Assembly (NCBI GenBank): GCA_023438115.1 | Contig: JAEZEB010000118.1 | Coordinates: forward strand, 1 to 14,479 | From: Pseudomonadota bacterium | Lineage (GTDB): Bacteria > Pseudomonadota > Gammaproteobacteria > Burkholderiales > Burkholderiaceae_C | Length of the DNA stretch: 14,479 nt | Direction: 5' to 3' | Part shown: positions 7,484 to 12,870 of the stretch, one piece after another | Layout: the number at the start of each line of letters is the position of its first letter | Position numbering within the stretch: the stretch's first letter is position 1 | Position numbers and translations under genes: made by a program | The notes under the pieces: model-generated | What the model saw: only the letters and a program-made list of their open reading frames with translations | Database searches by the model: none | What the model was told of the DNA's origin: nothing

Positions 7484-7510
7484 CTGTCGCACGCGTTTTG
7501 TGCTCGACAG
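7484..7510. repeat. Imperfect inverted repeat between DUF5985 operon and thpR relic
   Basis: The arms CTGTCGCAC (7484-7492) and GTGCTCGACAG (7500-7510) are complementary apart from a two-base insert in the second arm, with the centre GCGTTTT. It lies in the 143-base divergent region upstream of the DUF5985 operon and just before the thpR relic. It may be an operator, or a hairpin in RNA from either strand. No T-run follows, so it does not look like an intrinsic terminator. Confidence 0.3.
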
Positions 7511-7534
7511 TAGATTTTCACGGGTGCGGGAGAG

Positions 7535-7840
7535 ATGAAGTTCTCCATTTCCATGCGCCCGGCCACGGCGATGCATCTTCCTTCTGACACTTCGGTGCGC
7601 CTGTTCCTGGCGCTGTGGCCTGCAAGCGACGTGCTGCGTGCCGTGGAGGTACAGGCGGCCGCATGGCACGGGCCCGCGCAGGCCAGGCGAACCCGGCCCG
7701 AACGCCTGCACGTCACGCTGGCGCAAGGCCTTCGGCGCACGGCCCGTGCGCCGTTGCATTGGCGGGCGGGTCCGCAGTCCGCCCTGGTGCGTTCGCTCCC
7801 CGGCGGCCGCGGCTACGAAAACCTTCAGTGCTTCGGCTGA
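7535..7840 (+). pseudogene. thpR: thpR relic: RNA 2',3'-cyclic phosphodiesterase (2'-5' RNA ligase) with internal deletion
   Basis: The frame encodes 101 residues, against about 175-185 for the family. Residues 21-62 (SVRLFLALWPASDVLR, then RPERLHVTL) match the N-terminal part of 2H phosphoesterases up to the first HxT motif. Residues 59-101 (HVTLAQ, then APLHWRAG, SALVRSLPGGRGYENLQ) match the end of the family from the second HxT motif to the natural C terminus. Only one HxT motif (His59, Thr61) remains where the active enzyme needs two, and the roughly 80 residues between the motifs are missing without loss of frame. The simplest reading is a deletion between the two motif-coding sequences. 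It probably cannot work as a cyclic phosphodiesterase, though the frame is intact and may still be translated. Starts at 7535, 7553 or 7571 are all possible. Its 3' end overlaps the opposing small gene by 16 bases. Confidence 0.75.
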
Positions 7841-8145
7841 GCCGCCGACTGGCGCGCGGCATCGATCGCGGCACGCGCCGCGATCTCGGCTTCGAGCGCC
7901 GGCTCCAGCGGCGAGCGGCACAGGCCCGCGAATTCGTAGTTGATGTTCTCGTACAGCTCCGCCGTCGCGGGGGAAGCATCGAGCACGGCTTCGAGCGCCG
8001 CGTCGTGCGGCATCGCCCGCAACACCTCGCTCAGGTGCTCCACCACCCCGCGGTACTGCTGGGCGTCGACCGGTTCGGCGCTGCGGTCGAGCCGCTCGAT
8101 CATGCGAGCGAGCATGACGAGGTTCCTGGGCACGGTGGTGTTCAT
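7825..8145 (-). CDS. Hypothetical protein, all-helical
   Basis: A 106-residue protein of unknown function, predicted soluble and largely helical. It starts MNTTVPRNLVMLARMIERLD; an ATG three codons earlier (8154) is equally possible, and neither has a clear Shine-Dalgarno sequence. The middle carries SPATAELYENINYEFAGLC, and the end is an alanine-rich helix (ALEAEIAARAAIDAARQSAA). No signal peptide or membrane segment is seen. Codon use fits its neighbours, and the coding frame has the strong third-position GC of real genes here. It converges on the thpR relic with a 16-base overlap. I do not recognise a named family. Confidence 0.72.
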   Translation of the reverse strand: MNTTVPRNLVMLARMIERLDRSAEPVDAQQYRGVVEHLSEVLRAMPHDAALEAVLDASPATAELYENINYEFAGLCRSPLEPALEAEIAARAAIDAARQSAAQPKH

Positions 8146-8198
8146 GCGTCTCATCTGGGGCTGCGGCGCCGTGATTGCAAGAGGTTGCCCCGCGTACG

Positions 8199-8229
8199 AA
8201 AAAAGGGCCTGCCGGCGGGCAGGCCCTTT
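8199..8229 (-). terminator. Rho-independent terminator of the DUF4382 lipoprotein gene
   Basis: A perfect stem of GGGCCTGCC (8205-8213) with GGCAGGCCC (8218-8226), extended by AAA/TTT to twelve pairs, closes a GGCG loop. Read on the minus strand it is followed by a run of six T (8204-8199). It begins about twenty bases past the lipoprotein stop at 8249. It is the only textbook intrinsic terminator I see in the window. Confidence 0.9.
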
Positions 8230-8248
8230 CAGCGCGCGACGTCCGCGG

Positions 8249-9397
8249 TCAGTAGAGGAAGTCGATCGTCATCGGGCTGGGCTCCCGGGTGTCGATCTCC
8301 TCGGTCAGCGCGCTGCGGTCCGGCGCCGTGGCGCGCAGCACGTAGTAGCCGTCAGCGGCAAGGTCGTCCGCGAAGGTGAGGCCGGAGGGATCGTAGGGAG
8401 CGACCCGCGGCGGCTCCTCCGGCAGCACCAGTTCGTACGCGCCGGTCACGTAGTCGACGGGCGTCGACAGCACGTCGATGCTGCCGCCGGCGATCGCCTG
8501 CCGCGCCGTGACGAAGGCGTCGGGCACCGGCGTGCTGCCGGCCCGCACGGTCCCTCGCACGACATGCGTCCCCGAGGTCGGCAAGGCAATGCGGCTGCCG
8601 GTGCCGGAGAGGGTCACCACGCTGCTCTCCACCGGCACGCCGGTGACGACGCCCGTGGCGCGTTCGGTGGACGTGACCACCACCGTGTACGTCCCCGGCA
8701 TCAGCCAGGCCAGCTTGAACTTGCCGTTGTCGTCGGGCGTGGTGGCGCGCACGGCCTCGCCGTCGCGGTAGGCGGTCACGGCGGTGACCTTGCCGCTCGC
8801 CACGAGGGCCGTGTCCAGGTAGCCCTGGATGCCGCCGGCCACCTTGTCGGACAGCCGGATCACCGGCTTCAGGATGTATTGCCCCGAGCCGCCCGCGGGC
8901 ACGACGGACTTGCACGCGTCGAAGTCCAGCAGCACGTCGGTGGTCTCGTTCTCCTCCACCGTGATCGAGGTGCGCAGCTTGATGCCGCTGGTCTGTCCGC
9001 TGGGCGTCTTGAGCTCGCGCACCGTGCCATCGAGCAGTGTGACCGTGTTGGCTCCGGCTTCGTCCGAGAGCACCAGGCGCATGTCGCGGTAGATGCCGAC
9101 GTCCACGTCGGCGGCGCCCAGGTCGGCGATGGCGCCGTTGGTCAGGTCCAGCAGGTCGATCTTCACCGGCGCGTTGGGCGGCACGATCTCCACCCAGCCT
9201 TCCTGGTTGTCGCCCACGTTGCTGCCCTTGTGCACGCGCACCTTCTCCACGGTGATCTCGACGTTGCGGTAGCACGCGGGCGCGTCGGTCAGCGAGAGCT
9301 GGAGCCTCCCCTTGGGCTGGGGACCGTCGCTGCCGCCCCCGCAGGCGGCGAGCAGCGTCGCCGCGGCCAATCCGATCCCGCACGCCAGCTTGCGCAT
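8249..9397 (-). CDS. DUF4382 domain-containing lipoprotein
   Basis: A 382-residue predicted lipoprotein. The signal peptide MRKLACGIGLAAATLLAAC ends in the lipobox LAAC with lipidated Cys19, then a glycine/serine linker (GGGSDG). Residues about 30-200 match the DUF4382 domain: the opening L-S-L-T-D-A-P, the E-I-T-V-E-K-V-R-V-H strand, and V-K-I-D-L-L-D-L. The rest (about 205-382) looks like two carboxypeptidase-regulatory-like or Ig-like beta domains, for example GGIQGYLDTALVASGKVTAV and VVRGTVRAGSTPVPDAFVTA. Such proteins sit in the cell envelope; their function is unknown. The ATG at 9397 is chosen over longer in-frame starts because GGAAGGGAA lies just upstream and the signal peptide begins there. 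It is a single-gene unit with its own terminator (8199-8229). Confidence 0.92.
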   Translation of the reverse strand: MRKLACGIGLAAATLLAACGGGSDGPQPKGRLQLSLTDAPACYRNVEITVEKVRVHKGSNVGDNQEGWVEIVPPNAPVKIDLLDLTNGAIADLGAADVDVGIYRDMRLVLSDEAGANTVTLLDGTVRELKTPSGQTSGIKLRTSITVEENETTDVLLDFDACKSVVPAGGSGQYILKPVIRLSDKVAGGIQGYLDTALVASGKVTAVTAYRDGEAVRATTPDDNGKFKLAWLMPGTYTVVVTSTERATGVVTGVPVESSVVTLSGTGSRIALPTSGTHVVRGTVRAGSTPVPDAFVTARQAIAGGSIDVLSTPVDYVTGAYELVLPEEPPRVAPYDPSGLTFADDLAADGYYVLRATAPDRSALTEEIDTREPSPMTIDFLY

Positions 9398-9520
9398 GGC
9401 GTTCCCTTCCCTTTCTTGCATGGCTTGGTCCCTCGTTGGTGGATGAGCCGCGAATCGTCGCGAAAGCCGGCGTGGCCGGGGGTGACGAGCTGTAAACGGG
9501 ACGGGTTTCGCCAAGCGCGT

Positions 9521-9534
9521 CACGCCGCGGCGTG
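9521..9534. repeat. GC-rich perfect palindrome beyond the FHA operon
   Basis: CACGCCGCGGCGTG is a perfect 14-base palindrome, extended by further G-C and G-U pairs on each side (to about 9517-9538). It lies 11 bases beyond the stop of the FHA-operon's last gene on the minus strand, and upstream of the lipoprotein gene. No T-run follows, so at most it is a weak transcript-end hairpin. GC-rich DNA gives such palindromes fairly often. Confidence 0.3.
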
Positions 9535-9545
9535 GCGCGGCCGCG

Positions 9546-10208
9546 TCAGCGCTGCGAGCCGCTGTCGTCGAAAGGCTGGGTGGGCTGGAAGTCGACGTGG
9601 CCGCGCGCCGAGGCCTGGCGGGCGGTCTCGGCCATCGCGGCGTCGCGGATCGCGAACAGGGCCTTGAGGTCGCGCTCCACGTCCTCGTCGGTCTTGGGCG
9701 CTTCCATCTCCAGCGGCGCGGGCCGGGACGGGGCCGGGGCGGCTGCCAGGGGCGCGGGGGCGCTCTGCACCCAGCTGCGCGGATCGGGCATCTCGGCGGC
9801 GTTGAAGTCCTGGAATTCCCAGCCCAGGCTCAGGAGCCAGTCACGCGCGCGGGGGTCGAAGCGGGCCAGCTCGCGCTCGAAGCTGTCCTGGAAGGCGAAG
9901 ACGTAGGTGATCAGCCGGTCGTGGGCCTGGCGCACCACGAAGTTGACGTGCAGCCCGGCGCGCCCGGTGCGGGTGACGGCCGAGAGGATGCGGCACTCGA
10001 TCCAGTCGGACGGGATGCCGTGCTTGCGCATGGTGTCGCGCAGCACGACCTGCACCAGTTCGCGGCGGGTGGCGTTGCGCGAGATCTGCGGATCGCCCGA
10101 ATCGGGCTCGCTCTCGTGGAACTGGGTGCTGGCCGATCCGGCCCCGCCTTCGCGGTTCCCATGGCCGAAGATGCGGTCGAGCAGTCCCATGCCCGCATTG
10201 TGCGTCAT
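9546..10208 (-). CDS. Hypothetical protein co-encoded with the FHA protein
   Basis: A 220-residue cytoplasmic protein of unknown function. The middle (about 45-135) is a compact alpha/beta-looking region: NATRRELVQVVLRDTM, then IECRILSAVTRTGRAGLHVNFVV and YVFAFQDSFERELARF. It is followed by a proline/alanine-rich linker (about 150-168: APAPLAAAPAPSRPAP) and an acidic helix (TDEDVERDLKALFAIRD). The ATG at 10208 overlaps the FHA stop as ATGA, which suggests coupled translation; an ATG at 10190 (MGLLDRIFGHG) is an alternative that would shorten it by six residues. The threonine-rich end (FQPTQPFDDSGSQR) resembles a short phosphorylatable tail of the kind FHA domains bind, but this is speculation. 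The family is not recognised. Confidence 0.78.
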   Translation of the reverse strand: MTHNAGMGLLDRIFGHGNREGGAGSASTQFHESEPDSGDPQISRNATRRELVQVVLRDTMRKHGIPSDWIECRILSAVTRTGRAGLHVNFVVRQAHDRLITYVFAFQDSFERELARFDPRARDWLLSLGWEFQDFNAAEMPDPRSWVQSAPAPLAAAPAPSRPAPLEMEAPKTDEDVERDLKALFAIRDAAMAETARQASARGHVDFQPTQPFDDSGSQR

Positions 10209-10819
10209 TCCCTGAGCTGGAACCGCATCCGCGTGCCGGCGATGTCCAGGACGTCCTGATCCGACAACATCAGCGGGTCGGAACCCACGGGCCGGCCGTT
10301 CACCAGGGGCGTGCTGGCGCCCCCGAGGTGGGAGACGTAGTAGCCGCCGCGCCGCTGCGCCACCGAGACCACCGAGATCCCGGGCTTGCCGAAGGTGGTG
10401 ACCGCCTTGACCACGGGCACCTCCAGGCCGGCGGAGGTGCCGCTGATCACCTCGAAGCTCGCCTGCAGCAGCGGCTGCTCCGGCAGGAAGGCGCGGGTGC
10501 TCCCGAACGCGCTGGTGGGCTCCTCGCTCGCCTGCAGGTAGCGGATGCGGTAGGGGCCGATGGCGATCACGTCGCCGTCGTGCAGGCGCGTGCGCTCCTT
10601 GACCATGCGGTCGTTGACGTAGGTGCCGTTGGTGCTGCCCAGGTCCTCGACATAGACCTCGGCGACGCCCTCCAGGTCGAAGGCGCAATGCTGGCCGCTG
10701 ACCACCAGCGTGTCGAACACGATGTCGTTGCCCGCCTTGCGCCCGAGGGTCGTGCGGTCCTTGTGGAGGTAGACGTGCTTGACCTCGACACCCTTGATCG
10801 TGGCAATCAGCTGCGGCAT
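10205..10819 (-). CDS. FHA-domain protein with two FHA-like domains
   Basis: A 204-residue cytoplasmic protein. The first forkhead-associated domain (about 3-92) has all the phosphothreonine-binding marks: Gly26-Arg27, Ser41-x-x-His44, and the loop GSTNGTYVN at 61-69. A second FHA-like repeat (about 115-202) keeps the fold pattern (FEVISGTSAGLEVPV, PLVNGRPV, LSDQDVLDIAGTRMRF) but has Gly-Lys in place of Gly-Arg and lacks the S-x-x-H and N-G-T marks, so it probably does not bind phosphothreonine in the usual way. The ATG at 10819 is preferred; the GTG two codons upstream is possible. GGGGGTG upstream may serve as ribosome binding site. It is followed by its coupled partner through an ATGA overlap. 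No Ser/Thr kinase or phosphatase gene is in the window. Confidence 0.93.
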   Translation of the reverse strand: MPQLIATIKGVEVKHVYLHKDRTTLGRKAGNDIVFDTLVVSGQHCAFDLEGVAEVYVEDLGSTNGTYVNDRMVKERTRLHDGDVIAIGPYRIRYLQASEEPTSAFGSTRAFLPEQPLLQASFEVISGTSAGLEVPVVKAVTTFGKPGISVVSVAQRRGGYYVSHLGGASTPLVNGRPVGSDPLMLSDQDVLDIAGTRMRFQLRE

Positions 10820-10877
10820 AGGCACCCCCGGGCCGCGGCAGGCGGCGGGGCCATGCTAGCGCCGCCGCCGCCCCGCT

Positions 10878-11345
10878 TCAAGCGGACGGGCCCGGGCGCG
10901 GATGGCGCAGCCGGAAGTCCAGCAGGCGCGTGGCGAGGTAGGTCTCGGCCAGGAAGACCACCAGTGCCGCGAGGAAGCTGCACACGCCGGCCAGGAAACT
11001 CGCGACCGCCCATCCGCTGATGCGAAAGCCGCTGGTTTCACCGAGGAAGAGCACGATGATGGTCACGCCGATCAGGATGGCGCACAGGGTGAGCAGCGCG
11101 ATGCAGCCGTTGGCGAGCATGCCGCGCAGCCGCAGGCGCTGCAGCTCGAAGCGGCCGCGGTCGATGAATTCACCGTCGCTGGAAGCTTCCACCCGGTCTT
11201 CGACCACACGGGCCCGGTCGATGATGCGCGCCAGCCGTCCCGCCACGGCGCCGATCATGCTGGCGACCGCAGTCAGCAGGAAGACGGGCGCCACGGCCAG
11301 CTGGATGCCATGGGTGATCGACGACGCATCGACAGGAAAAGCCAT
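10878..11345 (-). CDS. DUF2721 family membrane protein
   Basis: A 155-residue inner-membrane protein with three predicted helices (about 14-37, 78-101 and 111-134). The loop after helix 1 carries GRLARIIDRARVVEDR, the charged segment typical of DUF2721, followed by RGRFELQRLRLRGMLANGCIAL. The function is unknown in the family. The ATG at 11345 is chosen because conserved sequence begins there and because the -10-like GATAAT sits six bases upstream; a longer frame back to 11417 would run through the promoter region. There is no Shine-Dalgarno sequence, so the mRNA may be leaderless. It is divergent from the universal stress protein gene, sharing a 107-base control region. Confidence 0.9.
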   Translation of the reverse strand: MAFPVDASSITHGIQLAVAPVFLLTAVASMIGAVAGRLARIIDRARVVEDRVEASSDGEFIDRGRFELQRLRLRGMLANGCIALLTLCAILIGVTIIVLFLGETSGFRISGWAVASFLAGVCSFLAALVVFLAETYLATRLLDFRLRHPRPGPSA

Positions 11346-11351
11346 GGAACG

Positions 11352-11357
11352 ATTATC
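11352..11357 (-). promoter_or_regulatory. -10-like GATAAT just upstream of DUF2721 start
   Basis: On the minus strand GATAAT (one mismatch from TATAAT) ends six bases before the ATG at 11345. A start site seven bases downstream would fall at or next to the A of the ATG, giving a leaderless transcript. No good -35 hexamer is seen at the usual distance. Confidence 0.45.
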
Positions 11358-11375
11358 TTCGGGGCAGCGCCGCCC

Positions 11376-11389
11376 TTGACCCAGGTCAA
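11376..11389. promoter_or_regulatory. FNR/ANR-like box in the DUF2721-usp divergent region
   Basis: TTGACCCAGGTCAA is a perfect inverted repeat with six-base arms, and fits the FNR/ANR-type pattern TTGA(T/C)-N4-(A/G)TCAA. Its centre lies at 11382.5. If it acted as a class II activator site (centre at -41.5) for the usp gene, transcription would start at 11424, and the -10 position would hold CACCAT (11412-11417), which keeps the most conserved A and T. Universal stress protein genes are known members of anaerobic FNR/ANR regulons in pseudomonads. The repeat is seen; binding is inferred. Confidence 0.6.
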
Positions 11390-11452
11390 CCATGGCGGCG
11401 CCGCCGAACCGCACCATGCGGAGAGAACCCCCAACTCCCAGGAGAACCCGCC

Positions 11453-11899
11453 ATGTTCAAGCACGTCCTGCTCGCCACCGACGGATCGGCCGCGTCGGAA
11501 AACGCGGCGCAGCTCGCCGTCGACCTCGCGCGCACCCAGGGCGCGAAGCTGACCGCGCTGTACGTCGTGGATCCCTACCCCTACCTGGGCATCGGCGAGG
11601 CCAATCCCATGGGCTTCCAGGCCTACATGTCCGCGGCGCACCAGCATGCCGGCGTCGCCCACGGCAAGGTCCTGGACCTGTGCGAGAAGGCCGGCGTGGA
11701 ATTCCACCCGCGCCTCGTGGAGGATGCCGCGGCCGCCGCCGGCATCGCGCAGACGGCCCGTGACGTCGGCGCCGACATCGTGGTGGTCGGCTCGCACGGC
11801 CGCACCGGCGTCAGCCGCCTGATGCTCGGAAGCGTGGCGGCGAAGGTGGTCGCCGAGTCGCCGGTGCCCGTGCTGGTGGCTCGCCAGAAAGCCGCTTAG
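11453..11899 (+). CDS. Universal stress protein, UspA family, ATP-binding type
   Basis: A 148-residue single-domain cytoplasmic Usp protein. The N-terminal strand and loop carry HVLLATDGS (Asp10), and the nucleotide-binding motif G-x2-G-x9-G-S is complete: Gly113, Gly116, then Gly126-Ser127. This puts it in the ATP-binding class. Such proteins bind ATP and support survival under starvation, low oxygen and other stress. The ATG at 11453 has a good Shine-Dalgarno sequence AGGAGA six or so bases before. An FNR/ANR-like box upstream (11376-11389) suggests induction at low oxygen. Its stop overlaps that of the opposing gene by four bases. Confidence 0.95.
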   Translation: MFKHVLLATDGSAASENAAQLAVDLARTQGAKLTALYVVDPYPYLGIGEANPMGFQAYMSAAHQHAGVAHGKVLDLCEKAGVEFHPRLVEDAAAAAGIAQTARDVGADIVVVGSHGRTGVSRLMLGSVAAKVVAESPVPVLVARQKAA

Positions 11900-12798
11900 G
11901 CAATCACCGAAGCACCGGCGCCGCGCAGCAGGCCGAGGACGTCGGCCCACTTCTGCGAGTGCTCCGCGTGCAGGCGGCTGCCCGCCTCCAGCACCGGCTG
12001 GAACTTCCAGCCGCGCACCTGCGCGGCGTCGAACCAGGCGCGCCCGCGCTGGCGCACGATCCACACCGGCGTGCGCCAGGCGCCCCAGGGCTCCGCGGTG
12101 CGCGCCAGGTCGGGACTGGGATCGAGCGCCCCGGCCGCGTAGCTGAGAAGGCCGTAGCGGCGCGGCGTCGAGGGCTGGCGCGGACCGTCGTCGAAAGTCT
12201 CGAAGACCGTCTCGTCCTCCAGGGCCGCCGGCAGCAGTTCGCGGGCGACCAGGTGGTGCGCCGCATCGTGCGCCTCGCCGGTCTTGTGGTGCAGCACCGG
12301 GCGCAGCTCGAAGCCGGTGAGGCCGCTCGCGCGCAGCGCCTGCGCCGCCTGCGGGCCCAGCACGTACTCGCCCGTCCATTCATCCACGTGGCTGATCGCC
12401 GCATCGGCGACCGCCTTGCTCAGGTAGATCTTCTGCGGCAGGCGCACCGACCAGCGGCTGGCGGTGGGATGCAGCGCCTCCTGGTGGTAGGCGGCCATCG
12501 TCAGCTTGGAATCGGCCCGCGTCTGGCCGATGGTCGATCGGCACACCGCTTCGAAGTGGCTGCAGCCATCCAGTTCCGACGGCGTGCAGTGCACGTCGCG
12601 CAGAAAGCTCACGGGTTCGCCCTGCGCGAGTTCCAGCAGGCGCGGAAGCACGGGGCCGGTCGCATCGAAGAAGCGGGGAAAGAGGAAACCGACGGCCGGA
12701 TTGGGCTTGGCCCCGAGGGCCTTGGCCAGGGCATCGTCCGCGGCCAGACGCTGCGCCAGCTTCGGGCTGCAGGGTCGCAGGGCGAGCATGATCTTCAT
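11896..12798 (-). CDS. Hypothetical 300-residue protein with an internal repeat
   Basis: A soluble 300-residue protein of unknown function; no signal peptide or membrane segment. It starts MKIMLALRPCSPKLAQRL at the ATG at 12798 (12789 is an alternative); the much longer frame upstream is antisense to the MFS gene and is not coding. Two similar short segments lie 101 residues apart: GFELRPVL at about 162-169 and GWKFQPVL at about 263-270, each after a strand and helix (YVLGPQAAQALRASGL and VWIVRQRGRAWFDAAQV). This may be a duplicated module. A similar motif pattern occurs in Imm11/double-CXXCG-type proteins, but no CXXCG is present, so that is only a weak hint. The cysteines at about 10, 71, 79 and 86 and the histidine-rich stretch 170-182 are noted. 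Confidence 0.8.
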   Translation of the reverse strand: MKIMLALRPCSPKLAQRLAADDALAKALGAKPNPAVGFLFPRFFDATGPVLPRLLELAQGEPVSFLRDVHCTPSELDGCSHFEAVCRSTIGQTRADSKLTMAAYHQEALHPTASRWSVRLPQKIYLSKAVADAAISHVDEWTGEYVLGPQAAQALRASGLTGFELRPVLHHKTGEAHDAAHHLVARELLPAALEDETVFETFDDGPRQPSTPRRYGLLSYAAGALDPSPDLARTAEPWGAWRTPVWIVRQRGRAWFDAAQVRGWKFQPVLEAGSRLHAEHSQKWADVLGLLRGAGASVIA

Positions 12799-12852
12799 GG
12801 GCCGTGATGGTAACGGTTGCGCGCCCTGCTCCCGGCGGGGTCTCGCGCCGCG

Positions 12853-12861
12853 TGCGAAACT
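12853..12861 (+). promoter_or_regulatory. Possible extended -10 element of the YbfB-like MFS gene
   Basis: TGCGAAACT has the same layout as the serB element TGCGACAAT (TG, one base, then a six-base -10-like word) and ends nine bases before the ATG at 12871. No Shine-Dalgarno sequence follows. The match to a -10 consensus is weak (GAAACT), so this is tentative. Confidence 0.25.
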
Positions 12862-12870
12862 CGCGCGCCG

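Noticed and set aside
9521..9534. Palindrome as an intrinsic terminator for the FHA operon
   Set aside because: It can form a strong hairpin but no T-run follows on either strand, so a terminator call is not justified; kept only as a repeat.
7940..9667. Open frame of 575 codons on the plus strand
   Set aside because: It is antisense to the unknown gene and the DUF4382 lipoprotein gene and crosses a terminator; it shows no recognisable domain.
10209..10688. N-terminal extension of the FHA partner protein
   Set aside because: It is an out-of-frame reading of the FHA gene; the ATGA overlap at 10205-10208 marks the likely start.
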